A DNA stretch of 64,000 nucleotides from DSBG01 sp049975365 (GCA_049975365.1 JBNGDS010000002.1:46736-110735), one strand, 5' to 3'; counted from the stretch's first letter, positions 1 through 8,339 are shown. The notes: a model not told the origin generated them from the letters alone. A program made the numbers and translations.

Positions 1-251
1 TGATCCGAAGTGCACGAGCGATGGTTTTCCTTTCCATGCTGCCAATTAGATTATGTAACCCGGGTATATTAGTCAAATGGTATTGCATCCTGTTCATCAC
101 CGGCACGTGGCCGGCTTCTTTGATCATGCGTTCACGGGAACCCCATTGGGGTGATACACCACCTGTCCATGAAGTCAAGACGGATCCGGTGAACTGCCGG
201 CAGGCCGTTTCTGACATCCCGGAACACCATCCCACATCCCTGCTTCTCGAT
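1..251. other. Window edge without a recognisable gene
   Basis: No reading frame here resembles a known protein. The open frame that runs from 21 into tatA has no ribosome-binding site and no family-like composition. There is a short CCCC/GGGG hairpin near 141-151 but no T-tract. The segment may hold the 3' end or terminator of a gene outside the window. The only supported element is the promoter that follows at 252-280. Confidence 0.5.
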
Positions 252-280
252 TTGACACCCCAGGGAAAACAGCTTATAAA
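252..280 (+). promoter_or_regulatory. Sigma-70-type promoter of tatAC
   Basis: TTGACA (252-257), a 17-base spacer and TATAAA (275-280). The first transcribed base should be near 287, two bases before the tatA ATG at 289. This leaves no room for a ribosome-binding site. Confidence 0.75.
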
Positions 281-288
281 AGCAGACT

Positions 289-606
289 ATGTTCGGCATA
301 GGCGGTCAGGAACTCATTCTCATTCTGTTGATTGCACTGATCGTACTCGGCCCGAAGAAACTGCCCGATATCGCCAAGACCCTGGGGAAGGCACTCGGTG
401 AATTCCAGCGTGCCTCCAATGACCTCAGAAAAGAATTCGATCAGATGTCGGACACCCCTCACCCCTCGCATTCACCACGGTATCCAGAAAAAACACCTGA
501 ACAGAGCACCACGGAAGACGCATCTTCCCACGACGAGGAAGACTCGCGAGAAACCTCTCCTGAAAAGCCGCATCAGTACAATCCAGACGAGATAGAGGGT
601 TCCTGA
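289..606 (+). CDS. tatA: Twin-arginine translocase small subunit, TatA/TatB family
   Basis: Small membrane component of the Tat translocase, which exports folded, often cofactor-bearing proteins across the inner membrane together with TatC. One N-terminal membrane helix (about residues 5-22) is followed by the family hinge L-G-P-K-K-L-P, an amphipathic helix to about residue 50 and a charged Ser/Glu-rich tail. The 105-residue length is normal. Glu8 and the hinge are as TatB-like as TatA-like and no second small subunit is nearby, so it may serve both roles (inference). There is no ribosome-binding site; the ATG sits about two bases after the predicted transcription start. tatC begins one base after its stop codon. 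Confidence 0.9.
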   Translation: MFGIGGQELILILLIALIVLGPKKLPDIAKTLGKALGEFQRASNDLRKEFDQMSDTPHPSHSPRYPEKTPEQSTTEDASSHDEEDSRETSPEKPHQYNPDEIEGS

Positions 607-607
607 G

Positions 608-1390
608 GTGGAAGAAGAAAAGCTCCCGATAACCTCTCACCTCGAAGAGATGAGGTGGCGTCTCATCAAGTGCGTGATCGCCGTCGGGGTCGGGTTTCTT
701 GCTTCCTATGCCTTCTCGAAACAGATCTTTGACTTTCTCGTCTCCCCGCTGGTCAAGGTCATGCCACCCGATGGCCAGCTCATCTACACCTCTCTGCCCG
801 AGGCCTTCCTGACCTACCTGAAGGTATCATTCTTTGCAGGCCTCGTCCTCGCAACCCCGGTAATCATTTACCAGATCTGGAAGTTCGTGATGCCGGGTCT
901 CTATGAGAACGAGCGCCGGTATGTTGCACCCTTTGTGGTGGTGGCCACCATCTTCTTCCTCATCGGCGCGTCATTTGCCTTCTACGTGGTGTTCCCACTG
1001 GGGTTCCAGTTTTTCCTGGGGTTTTCCACGGATCGCATCTCGGCCCTGCCATCCATGAGGGAGTATCTCGGGTTTGCCATGAGGCTCCTGCTCGCATTTG
1101 GCATCACCTTCGAACTTCCGGTGGTGATGTTCTTCCTGGCGAAAATGGGGCTGGTACATCCGTCCACGTTGAGGCGACAGAGGAAATATGCACTTCTCGT
1201 CGTCGCACTCGGCGCAGCCATTCTCACTCCCCCTGATGTGCTCAGCATGATCCTCCTTGGCATACCGCTTTTCTGTCTCTATGAAATCAGCATCTGGGTG
1301 ACCCACTTTGTCAGAAAAAAAGAGTCGATGGAGACCGCTGATGTCGAAGCCGAGGCATCGGATCCCGAGTCGAAAAATCAGGCTGGATAG
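608..1390 (+). CDS. tatC: Sec-independent protein translocase TatC
   Basis: The large polytopic Tat subunit that recognises twin-arginine signal peptides. The 260-residue protein has the six-helix TatC pattern, the N-terminal S-H-L-E-E-M-R motif (about residues 9-15) and the conserved F-G-I-T-F-E-L-P segment containing the key glutamate near residue 165. It starts with GTG at 608, one base after the tatA stop, where GAGG overlaps the end of tatA. The acidic C-terminal tail after the last helix is cytoplasmic. It forms an operon with tatA and converges on fdhE, whose product serves formate dehydrogenases, which are typical Tat substrates. Confidence 0.96.
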   Translation: MEEEKLPITSHLEEMRWRLIKCVIAVGVGFLASYAFSKQIFDFLVSPLVKVMPPDGQLIYTSLPEAFLTYLKVSFFAGLVLATPVIIYQIWKFVMPGLYENERRYVAPFVVVATIFFLIGASFAFYVVFPLGFQFFLGFSTDRISALPSMREYLGFAMRLLLAFGITFELPVVMFFLAKMGLVHPSTLRRQRKYALLVVALGAAILTPPDVLSMILLGIPLFCLYEISIWVTHFVRKKESMETADVEAEASDPESKNQAG

Positions 1391-1483
1391 ACGAACAGGC
1401 GGGAATGTGTACGGTGGATATGGAGAAACCATCGTGGACACGGAACCGCTCTATTCAAGCTCCGGAACGAACACACCCCTTGA

Positions 1484-2197
1484 CTATGACTCGAGGAATC
1501 CTTCCTGACGCGCCATATCATCCAGTACAAGGGTAAGGACATCTTCGGTCTCGGCATCACGCACTGGCCTGACCCTGGTATCGACGATCTTGATGTAGTG
1601 CGTACACTCCGCGCAATAGTAGACGCGAACCCCGCTGAGCTCCTCTGATTCGAAATACCCCAGAGTGGTATGATCCCTGTTCCCACAGACGGTGCACCTG
1701 ATTCGGGGGAATGACCACTGGCAGGAACACAGCGGGCAGATCAGGATCCTCGACGAATCCGTATCGAACCCGATCCTCGGGAAGGTGTGGCAGAACGGGC
1801 AGCTTCCGTCACCGGTTTCGCTGTCGATGAGAGACTCATTCACCTCCCTGAGCAGCCTGAAGTAGGTTGTGATGACGGCACGAAGGAGTACCTGGAGAGC
1901 ATTCCTGTATTCGAGGGAGACCCCGGGCATGTCGTGGTCACTGTTCGAGGATTCCAGGAGCTGGTGAAAGTCAACAGGGGGGTGCTCCGGGATGATCTCC
2001 TCCCAGACCTCTCTGCAGATTTCGGCAAGGGGCTCCACCGGGATGCAGGAACTCGTGCTCTCTGCCTTCAGGGGGACAGCGAGATGCGGGATATGCAGCC
2101 TGTCCATGTGTTCTGTAACCCGTTGCCAGATGGCGCGGGCCTGCTGTATGGACTCAGCATCATCGGGAAAGTTCTGGAGAATGAGCTCCCATTCCAT
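1484..2197 (-). CDS. fdhE: FdhE-family formate dehydrogenase accessory protein
   Basis: FdhE proteins are iron-binding cytoplasmic factors needed for maturation of respiratory formate dehydrogenases. The C-terminal half carries the family's rubredoxin-like pairs CPFC, CPLC, CTVC and CAEC (about residues 134-203). At 237 residues it is shorter than the roughly 300-residue E. coli protein; the helical N-terminal half is reduced. No formate dehydrogenase structural genes are in the window. It converges on tatC, in keeping with Tat-exported formate dehydrogenases. The ATG at 2197 has no ribosome-binding site; a strong promoter places the transcript start about two bases upstream. Confidence 0.85.
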   Translation of the reverse strand: MEWELILQNFPDDAESIQQARAIWQRVTEHMDRLHIPHLAVPLKAESTSSCIPVEPLAEICREVWEEIIPEHPPVDFHQLLESSNSDHDMPGVSLEYRNALQVLLRAVITTYFRLLREVNESLIDSETGDGSCPFCHTFPRIGFDTDSSRILICPLCSCQWSFPRIRCTVCGNRDHTTLGYFESEELSGVRVYYCAECTHYIKIVDTRVRPVRDAETEDVLTLVLDDMARQEGFLES

Positions 2198-2205
2198 GTG
2201 GGGGA

Positions 2206-2234
2206 ACCATAAGAGATGTTTGAGGGCGTGTCAA
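2206..2234 (-). promoter_or_regulatory. Sigma-70-type promoter of fdhE
   Basis: Read on the minus strand: TTGACA (2234-2229), 17 bases, TATGGT (2211-2206). The predicted start of transcription is about 2199, two bases before the fdhE ATG, so the message would be leaderless. Confidence 0.7.
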
Positions 2235-2344
2235 GCGCATTGGGAGTGCCCTGAAGAACGGACTGCGCCGTTCATGTTCCCGTGTCATTCTGGACCATGT
2301 CGGAATGAGCATCCCTCTGCTTGCCTGCCAGGAAAATTGATTGT

Positions 2345-3247
2345 ATGGATGAAACCATTATGTCAGGTCTGTATATCCCGGTCCACAGATACCATCGACA
2401 CCTGGTGTGGTGCGTGAAACTCATCCTGTTCTCATGCATCACTCTCTGTTCTCTGCATGCTGGAGCCCTGTCTTGTGGTGCTTCCGGTCCGGAGAGGATC
2501 ATCTCCCTTGCCCCATCCCTGACGAGGGAGCTCTATGACCTCGGCGCAGAGGAGGCCATTGTGGGGGTAACACACTATCGCCCTGAGGACGCAGCGTCGA
2601 AGGAGGTCGTCGGGAGCCTGACAAAACTCAATATTGAAAGAATCCTGGCCTTGCAGCCGGATCTCGTGCTGGCCAGCAAGGACTGCAACCGGATTACAGA
2701 CATAGAGCGCCTTACCAGGCTGGGGCTTCAGGTTTCTGTATTCCAGGGGTGCGAGTCCTTTTCATGCATGTGCGCAGAGTTCATCCGGCTGGGAGAACTT
2801 GTCGGGAAACGAGACATTGCTGAAGTCACGGTCAGAGAGCTCAATGCAGAGCTCTCGGGAATTCAATCCTCTATCAAGGAGAACCCTTCTCTCAAGGTAT
2901 TCTGGCAGATCGGGGCAGATCCACTTATTACAGCGAACGACGAAACATTCTCCGGTGAGTTCATACGACGTGCGGAGTGCATAAATATCTTCGGGGATCT
3001 GAACGTCCGGTACCCGCGTGTGCATAGAGAGGAAGTGATCAGGAGAAACCCTGATGTCATCATCATCGTGACCCACATGAGCACCCAGGAGAGCGCATCC
3101 ATCTGGCAAGACATGGAAACCGTAACCGCAGTCCGAAACAAGAGAGTTCATACACTTCCGGCCGACTTGGTGTGCCAGCCAACGCCGGTCTCCTTCGTTG
3201 AGGCATACAGGGCCGTCCTGGCCATTCTTCATCCTGGTCTACCATGA
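2345..3247 (+). CDS. ABC-transporter substrate-binding protein, BtuF/FecB type
   Basis: Periplasmic receptor of a metal-chelate or corrinoid importer. The mature protein has the helical-backbone receptor layout: R-I-I-S-L-A-P-S-L-T at the start of the first lobe, L-G-A-E-E-A-I-V-G-V-T, Q-P-D-L-V-L-A, and P-D-V-I-I-I in the second lobe. A hydrophobic signal segment ends near A-L-S-C-G; the residues before the Cys do not make a good lipobox. ATG 2345 has a weak AGGA upstream. TTG 2321, ATG 2360 or GTG 2414, the last giving an ideal short signal peptide, are possible starts. The permease gene overlaps its stop. Whether it binds cobalamin or a siderophore cannot be read from sequence; no cobalamin riboswitch is visible upstream. 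Confidence 0.82.
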   Translation: MDETIMSGLYIPVHRYHRHLVWCVKLILFSCITLCSLHAGALSCGASGPERIISLAPSLTRELYDLGAEEAIVGVTHYRPEDAASKEVVGSLTKLNIERILALQPDLVLASKDCNRITDIERLTRLGLQVSVFQGCESFSCMCAEFIRLGELVGKRDIAEVTVRELNAELSGIQSSIKENPSLKVFWQIGADPLITANDETFSGEFIRRAECINIFGDLNVRYPRVHREEVIRRNPDVIIIVTHMSTQESASIWQDMETVTAVRNKRVHTLPADLVCQPTPVSFVEAYRAVLAILHPGLP

Positions 3248-4230
3248 AACACCCCGTGATCTTTTTCCTCCTGGTTCTCCTCCTGGCCTCAAGCATGGCC
3301 CTGGCCCTCCTGACCGGTGGAACTCCGATTCCCCCTGAGAGCATAGCGAGGGCTCTCTTTCACCCACGTCCCGGTGATGTCACCACCACACTGGTATGGG
3401 ATCTTCGTCTGCCCAGAATCGTGATTGCCTGTGTCGTGGGGGCAGCCCTGGCCCAGAGTGGAGTGATCTTTCAGGCAATACTCAGAAACCCTCTCGCCGA
3501 GCCGTATACTCTGGGGGTATCCGCAGGAGGCGCACTGGGTGCAACGATTGCGATCATTCTTGGAATTGCAGGATTTCCCATGGTTCTCATCTGTTTTGCC
3601 GGGGCCATGGTGAGCATTTCGATCGTTCTGGGAATCGCGTCACTCAGGCAATTTTCCAGCACCATGCTGATCTTGAGCGGCGTGGTCCTGAGCTTTCTGC
3701 TGTCTTCCCTGGTCATGTTCATCTTCTCTGTTGCAAGCTCGCGAGACGTGCACTCCTCCATCATGTGGCTCATGGGTGATCTCAGTTCCCCCCACTCAGG
3801 TTCCCTTCGGATCATGGCGTTCATGGTACTCCCCTTGATGGCTGTTCTCGTCTTCACCGGCAGGGACCTGAATCTTCTCTCCCTGGGTGACGAAAAGACC
3901 TATCACCTCGGGGGAAATGCCCTGCAGATGAAAGGGATTCTCCTGGTGATCTCCTCTCTGATAACCGGGGGCTGTGTTGCCGTGACGGGGATAATCGGAT
4001 TTGTTGGTCTCCTCGTTCCACACCTCATGAGGAAAATCACAGGCGCCGACCACAGGCTGCTCATCCCCTCATCAATGCTTGCAGGGAGCTGTTTCCTGAT
4101 CCTGTGCGACACGTTCTCCCAATTCATATTCAGGCCTGTCGAACTCCCGGTGGGGGTCATCACAGGGATGATCGGGGGGATGTTCTTTCTTTTCTACATC
4201 GCTTTCATTAGACCGCCGGAGGTCGGGTGA
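3244..4230 (+). CDS. FecCD/BtuC-family ABC permease
   Basis: Inner-membrane permease of the same importer. The 328-residue protein shows about ten membrane segments and the FecCD signatures G-A-A-L-A-Q-S-G-V-I-F-Q and L-A-E-P-Y-T-L-G-V-S-A-G-G, plus F-V-G-L-L-V-P-H near the C-terminus, which forms the ATPase coupling region in the family. Its ATG overlaps the receptor gene's stop (ATGA), and the ATPase gene begins one base after its own stop. This is a classic receptor-permease-ATPase operon with presumed translational coupling. Confidence 0.93.
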   Translation: MKHPVIFFLLVLLLASSMALALLTGGTPIPPESIARALFHPRPGDVTTTLVWDLRLPRIVIACVVGAALAQSGVIFQAILRNPLAEPYTLGVSAGGALGATIAIILGIAGFPMVLICFAGAMVSISIVLGIASLRQFSSTMLILSGVVLSFLLSSLVMFIFSVASSRDVHSSIMWLMGDLSSPHSGSLRIMAFMVLPLMAVLVFTGRDLNLLSLGDEKTYHLGGNALQMKGILLVISSLITGGCVAVTGIIGFVGLLVPHLMRKITGADHRLLIPSSMLAGSCFLILCDTFSQFIFRPVELPVGVITGMIGGMFFLFYIAFIRPPEVG

Positions 4231-4231
4231 G

Positions 4232-5029
4232 ATGATGCATCTCCATGTTCAAAACCTGACAGCGGGATACGGCAAGATCCCCGTTCTGCAGGATATTACC
4301 CTGGATATTCCACGAACATGCCTCTACGGGGTCATCGGTCCGAACGGTGCCGGGAAAACAACGCTTTTCAAGTGCTTGAGCGGTACCCTGAGACCATGGA
4401 AAGGCTCAGTCCTGTACAACGGTGAGGATATCAGGACACTCCCGAGAAGGAGGTTGGCGCAGAAGGCCGCCTATATTCCTCAGTTCCAGTGGGTTCCCTT
4501 CCCATATACCGTGGAAGAATTCGTCCTCATGGGACGGTATCCCCACAGGGGAAGATTTTCTCCTATTGGGAAAAACGACGTGGAAATCCTTGAAGAAACT
4601 CTCACCACGCTGGAAATTTCCAGATATAGGAAACGGAGCCTCCACACCCTCTCGGGGGGTGAACTGCAGAGGGTCTTCCTGGCACAGGGCCTGACCCAGA
4701 GACCGGAGCTCCTCCTCATGGACGAACCCACATCACACCTCGACCTCGGTCACCAGGTGCACCTGCTCGATATGCTCAAGAGCCTCAGGGACACCCAGGG
4801 GCTTACTATCGTGCTGATTCTTCACGATCTCAATATCGCGAGTGTGTACTGTGACGCAGTGGCCCTCATGAGTTCCGGAGGGGTGTATGCCCAGGGCACG
4901 CCGGACGATGTGATTACCGGGGACATCCTGGAACAGGTCTACAAGACGCGTGTCCTCGTGGGAACGGATCCCCTGGGGTCACGTCCGCACATTTTTCTCA
5001 TCCCCGGTGACCAGTGGAGACAACACTAG
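4232..5029 (+). CDS. ABC-transporter ATP-binding protein, BtuD/FecE type
   Basis: ATPase driving the importer. It has a Walker A motif G-P-N-G-A-G-K-T-T (about residues 36-44), a signature L-S-G-G-E-L-Q-R, a Walker B L-L-L-M-D-E-P-T and a switch-histidine segment L-I-L-H-D-L-N. The 265-residue length is typical. ATG at 4232 is followed at once by another ATG (4235); either may start translation. It is the last gene of the three-gene importer operon and converges on greA across about 80 bases in which I see no clear terminator. Confidence 0.93.
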   Translation: MMHLHVQNLTAGYGKIPVLQDITLDIPRTCLYGVIGPNGAGKTTLFKCLSGTLRPWKGSVLYNGEDIRTLPRRRLAQKAAYIPQFQWVPFPYTVEEFVLMGRYPHRGRFSPIGKNDVEILEETLTTLEISRYRKRSLHTLSGGELQRVFLAQGLTQRPELLLMDEPTSHLDLGHQVHLLDMLKSLRDTQGLTIVLILHDLNIASVYCDAVALMSSGGVYAQGTPDDVITGDILEQVYKTRVLVGTDPLGSRPHIFLIPGDQWRQH

Positions 5030-5107
5030 CCTCGATGTGCCCGGATATGCTGGTTCCCGTGACATCCCGGAAAGAGGGTGGTGTTCTCCGGGGCTGGTGA
5101 CAGATCG

Positions 5108-5578
5108 TCAGGTGAGAATTTCCAGGATTTCGTATTCCCTCTTGCCATTGGGTGTATCAACGATCACCTCGTCATCGAGCTTCTTCCCGATCAGTGCCCT
5201 CCCCATGGGAGACTCTATCGAGATCTTCCCCTGGTCGATATCGGACTCGTCCACCCCGACGATCTGGTACGTGATCTCTTCATCGGTATCCAGGTTGCAT
5301 AAAACAAATTTCGAACCGAACACGATGCGGTCACGAGGAAGGTTCGAGGTGTCGATGATTTCAGAGGTTCCGAGCTTATTCTCGATCTCCTGAATCCGTG
5401 ACTCGACAAAGGCCTGACGCTCCTTCGCATAGATGAACTCGGCATTTTCGGAAAGATCGCCGTGCCCGCGTGCTTCTTCGATCGCAGCGATAATCTTCGG
5501 GCGTTCGTGTTTCTTGAGTCTCTCCAACTCGTCCCTGAGAGACGCATAGCCGTCTTTCGTGATAGGATTTCTCTTCAT
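5108..5578 (-). CDS. greA: Transcription elongation factor GreA
   Basis: GreA enters the secondary channel of RNA polymerase and stimulates transcript cleavage to rescue backtracked complexes. The 156 residues match the family: an N-terminal coiled coil with the catalytic tip G-D-L-S-E-N-A-E-F (Asp41 and Glu44) and a C-terminal FKBP-like domain ending in E-Y-E-I-L-E-I-L. ATG at 5578 is preceded by AGGGA at a proper distance. Between its promoter and this site lies a perfect intrinsic terminator, so expression probably depends on read-through. The gene is monocistronic and divergent from rplY. Confidence 0.97.
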   Translation of the reverse strand: MKRNPITKDGYASLRDELERLKKHERPKIIAAIEEARGHGDLSENAEFIYAKERQAFVESRIQEIENKLGTSEIIDTSNLPRDRIVFGSKFVLCNLDTDEEITYQIVGVDESDIDQGKISIESPMGRALIGKKLDDEVIVDTPNGKREYEILEILT

Positions 5579-5590
5579 GGCATGTCCCTG

Positions 5591-5627
5591 AAAAAAAGAA
5601 AAAATACCGGTAGCGCACTACCAGTAT
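5591..5627 (-). terminator. Intrinsic terminator in the greA leader (GraL-like)
   Basis: On the minus strand a 10-bp stem (ATACTGGTAG / CTACCGGTAT, one G-U pair; 5627-5604) with a TGCG loop is followed by T5, C and T7 (5603-5591). It begins only a few bases after the predicted transcription start, and the greA ribosome-binding site follows right after the T-tract. Termination here would release a leader RNA of only about 30-40 bases. Confidence 0.75.
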
Positions 5628-5635
5628 CGATCTGT

Positions 5636-5664
5636 ACTGTATCCTGATGCTCCCTGATTGTCAA
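5636..5664 (-). promoter_or_regulatory. Sigma-70-type promoter of greA
   Basis: Minus strand: TTGACA (5664-5659), 17 bases, TACAGT (5641-5636), predicted start about 5629. The terminator hairpin at 5627-5604 starts almost at +1. Confidence 0.7.
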
Positions 5665-5766
5665 GACTGGATTGGGATGGGGAAGGGATACCAGGGTTTT
5701 TTCCGGCAGGTACCAGGGAATGAGAGGACTCGTCTCCAGGGAGAAAGATCGCACCGATGCTTTTCA

Positions 5767-5796
5767 TTGACTCGAGAAATTCTTCTCTAGTATACT
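5767..5796 (+). promoter_or_regulatory. Sigma-70-type promoter of rplY
   Basis: TTGACT (5767-5772), an 18-base spacer and TATACT (5791-5796), giving a start near 5803 and a leader of about 25 bases that contains the GGAGG of rplY. Confidence 0.75.
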
Positions 5797-5827
5797 ACGG
5801 CGTCTATTGAACAGCGGAGGAAACGCT

Positions 5828-6481
5828 ATGGGATCAAAAGAAAAACTGAATCTGATGGTAAGTGAACGTTCACTGTCCAGGAAAAAGGTGAATCAGCTTC
5901 GACGGGACGGCATTATTCCGGGTGTTGTTCACGGCAAAGATTTCGAGTCCACCCCTGTCCAGGTGGATTCTAAATCCTTTGAGAAGGTCTATAAGAAGTC
6001 ACATGGAACGTCCATCGTCACCCTGAAGATCGACGGGAAGACAGTACCTGTGCTTGTTCATTCCATCCAGAGAAACAAACTGAACAAGGACATCCTGCAC
6101 ATAGAGTTCTTGAAAATCGATCTTGCCAGAGATGTCACCGTGGAGGTACCCATTATATTCGAAGGCACGTGTCCTGCAGAAAAAGAGGGCAAGGGCAGGG
6201 TCAGCCATGAAGAGATGAGTATCCACCTCAAGTGTACACCAGCACACATACCCTCGGAGATCGTCGTGGATGTGTCGGTTTTGAAGGAAAAGCACGATTC
6301 GATCCACGCATCAGACCTGAAGCTGCCCGAGGGGGTCAGTCTGGCTCACGGTGTGAGCGAGAACAAGGTGATAGCCACTGTCGTACCCTCGCGCTACATC
6401 GAGATGGAGGCCCCTGAGGCCGAAGAGGTCGAGGGAGAGGCTGCTCCCGAGGTTCAGGAAGCTCAACCCAAAGAGGAATGA
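5828..6481 (+). CDS. rplY: Ribosomal protein bL25, CTC/TL5 long form
   Basis: Long-form bL25, which binds 5S rRNA in the large ribosomal subunit. The N-terminal 5S-binding domain (R-x-G-x-I-P-G-V-V-H-G near residues 28-38, Q-R-N-K-L about residue 80) is followed by the beta-rich TL5 C-terminal domain (about residues 95-190) and an acidic Glu/Ala tail. I chose ATG 5828 (217 residues), which has GGAGG seven bases upstream, over an earlier TTG at 5807 that would lie inside that site. The gene stands alone, without the frequent neighbours prs and pth, and its stop is one base from the convergent rtcB stop. Confidence 0.95.
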   Translation: MGSKEKLNLMVSERSLSRKKVNQLRRDGIIPGVVHGKDFESTPVQVDSKSFEKVYKKSHGTSIVTLKIDGKTVPVLVHSIQRNKLNKDILHIEFLKIDLARDVTVEVPIIFEGTCPAEKEGKGRVSHEEMSIHLKCTPAHIPSEIVVDVSVLKEKHDSIHASDLKLPEGVSLAHGVSENKVIATVVPSRYIEMEAPEAEEVEGEAAPEVQEAQPKEE

Positions 6482-6482
6482 T

Positions 6483-7925
6483 TCATCCCTTGATCATTGC
6501 TACGGGTTTCAGCCTCACCACTTTTTTCGCGATGCCTGCTCCCGTGATGGTGTCTACGACTTCGGATACATCTTTGTACGCTTCGGGGATCTCTTCCGCA
6601 AGAGTCGCGCGGGAAGCAGCCATGGCATGAATATCCCTTTTTCGCAGTTCCTCGATGATGGACCTCTTCCGTGTGATCTTCTTTGCCTGTCTTCGGGAAA
6701 GAAGCCTCCCGGCACCATGGCATGCACTGAAGAACGTCTCTTCCGCACGATCTGAACCTGCAAGGATGTAGGACATCCTGCCCATGTCACCCGGAACGAG
6801 TATGGGTTGACCGGTGTGCATGAATCGATCCGGCAGCCTCGGGTCGCCCGGCGGCAGGGCACGGGTTGCGCCTTTTCTGTGGATACAGACCTCCCGCACA
6901 GACCCTTCCCAGAACACCTTTTCTATTTTCGCTATATTATGACAGCAGTCATAGAGCAGTTTCATACCCAGGGTTTCGAAGGATGCATCAAATACCTGTT
7001 CAAAAGACTGTCTGACGAGAGAGGTAATGATCTCCCGGTTGGCAAAGGCAAAATTTGCAGCAGCAGCCATGGCCTGGAGGTAGTCCCGTCCCTGACTGGA
7101 CTTCACCGGTGCACAGGCAAGCTGCCTGTCGGGGAGTTCAATACCGTGGGCAGAGGAGGTCCTGAGCATCTCGTGCACATAGTCGTCACAGATCTGGTGG
7201 CCGAATCCCCGTGAACCGGTATGGAGAAGAATCAGGACCTGACCCTCGAAGAGCCCGAATCTCCCCGCAAGACTCGTGTCCTCGACAGCATCGACTACAT
7301 CGAGTTCAAGGAAATGATTCCCTGAACCCAGGGTCCCGAGCTGTGGAAGCCCTCTCTCGACAGCCTTCTTCGATACCACATCCGGGTTTGCACCTGCTAT
7401 GCATCCACTGTCCTCATGGGCATCCAGATCATCTTCCGGGGCGTATCCCTTTTTGACGGCCCAGGAAGCACCTTTTTCGAGCACCTTGGAAAACTCCTTC
7501 GTACCGAGCTGAAAATTGCGGTTTACGGCACCCACACCTGAGGGGATCGTGTTGAAGAGAAGTGCGAGGAGTTCGGGTATCTTCGGGGAGAGGTCTTCCC
7601 GTTTCAGCGTCGTCTCAATACATGATATTCCGCAGTTGATATCATAGCCAACACCTCCGGGAGAGATCACCCCGTCCGTCGTGGAAAACGCCGCGACCCC
7701 GCCTATGGGGAATCCATACCCCCAGTGAATGTCTGGCATCGCCATTGACGGCCCGACTATTCCGGGAAGGCAGGCGACGTTGGCCACCTGCTGGAGGACA
7801 TTATCCTGGTCCAGGGTTCGTTCGATGACGCTGTTCGCATACACGAGCCCCTTTGTCCGCATGGGGGGTACCTTTTCAATCCTGATGCGATATGGATCAA
7901 TGCGCCTGAGTGTGAGTCTCTCCAT
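6483..7925 (-). CDS. rtcB: RNA-splicing ligase RtcB
   Basis: GTP- and Mn-dependent ligase joining RNA 2',3'-cyclic-phosphate or 3'-phosphate ends to 5'-OH ends. At 480 residues it is full length, with the metal and guanylate sites visible: D-I-N-C-G (metal Cys near residue 98), G-S-G-N-H-F, H-T-G-S-R-G-F-G-H and the C-terminal C-H-G-A-G-R that contains the guanylated histidine in the family. It lies 12 bases downstream of the archease gene and has GAGGG before ATG 7925. No cyclase (RtcA) or RtcR is present here. In bacteria the pair is associated with RNA repair. Confidence 0.96.
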   Translation of the reverse strand: MERLTLRRIDPYRIRIEKVPPMRTKGLVYANSVIERTLDQDNVLQQVANVACLPGIVGPSMAMPDIHWGYGFPIGGVAAFSTTDGVISPGGVGYDINCGISCIETTLKREDLSPKIPELLALLFNTIPSGVGAVNRNFQLGTKEFSKVLEKGASWAVKKGYAPEDDLDAHEDSGCIAGANPDVVSKKAVERGLPQLGTLGSGNHFLELDVVDAVEDTSLAGRFGLFEGQVLILLHTGSRGFGHQICDDYVHEMLRTSSAHGIELPDRQLACAPVKSSQGRDYLQAMAAAANFAFANREIITSLVRQSFEQVFDASFETLGMKLLYDCCHNIAKIEKVFWEGSVREVCIHRKGATRALPPGDPRLPDRFMHTGQPILVPGDMGRMSYILAGSDRAEETFFSACHGAGRLLSRRQAKKITRKRSIIEELRKRDIHAMAASRATLAEEIPEAYKDVSEVVDTITGAGIAKKVVRLKPVAMIKG

Positions 7926-7937
7926 GGTACATACCCT

Positions 7938-8339
7938 CTAGGTATCAAGAATAATGGTTGCCTCGAGATGATTGTCAACATCCCGGATGTCGAGATTGTG
8001 ATAGGTCACGGCCTTGATTTCTCTGGCGAGCTGGGTCTTGCTGAACATACCCGTGAGGGAGGCCGTCAGATCCGTCTCTCCCAGGGACGTGATCACGATC
8101 CGGGACACCCGGAAATCCTTGACCTCGATAACATACAGAATCTCCTGAAGCCATCTCACCAGGAGATCGATCCGATCAATCCCCTCCGAGGTGATCTCGA
8201 CCTGCTCACGGTCATCATCGCTGGCTGCTTTCATGACATCCACGAGGGCATACCCCGCATCCCGGAAGAGTTCACGGATGTTCGATGCGCTGATCCTCAC
8301 GCCGATATCGGCGGTATGATCAATGTATACGTAGGGCAT
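7938..8339 (-). CDS. Archease, RtcB-activating chaperone
   Basis: Archease speeds up and broadens nucleotide use of RtcB by promoting its guanylation. The 133-residue protein starts with the family signature D-H-T-A-D-I-G (residues 8-14) and keeps the other hallmarks: F-R-D-A-G-Y-A-L near residues 25-32, V-K-A-type K-A-V-T-Y-H near 108-113, and an acidic Asp-rich end. A strong GGAGGGGGAGG precedes ATG 8339. It is the first gene of a two-gene operon with rtcB, which supports the assignment. Confidence 0.92.
   Translation of the reverse strand: MPYVYIDHTADIGVRISASNIRELFRDAGYALVDVMKAASDDDREQVEITSEGIDRIDLLVRWLQEILYVIEVKDFRVSRIVITSLGETDLTASLTGMFSKTQLAREIKAVTYHNLDIRDVDNHLEATIILDT

Noticed and set aside
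21..401. Open frame overlapping the start of tatA
   Set aside because: No ribosome-binding site, overlaps the tatA promoter and the tatA N-terminus, and the translated sequence looks random.
2198..2344. Cobalamin riboswitch upstream of the BtuFCD-like operon
   Set aside because: The gap contains CCTGCC-like words but not the conserved B12-box order or the pairing core, and fdhE's promoter occupies part of it.
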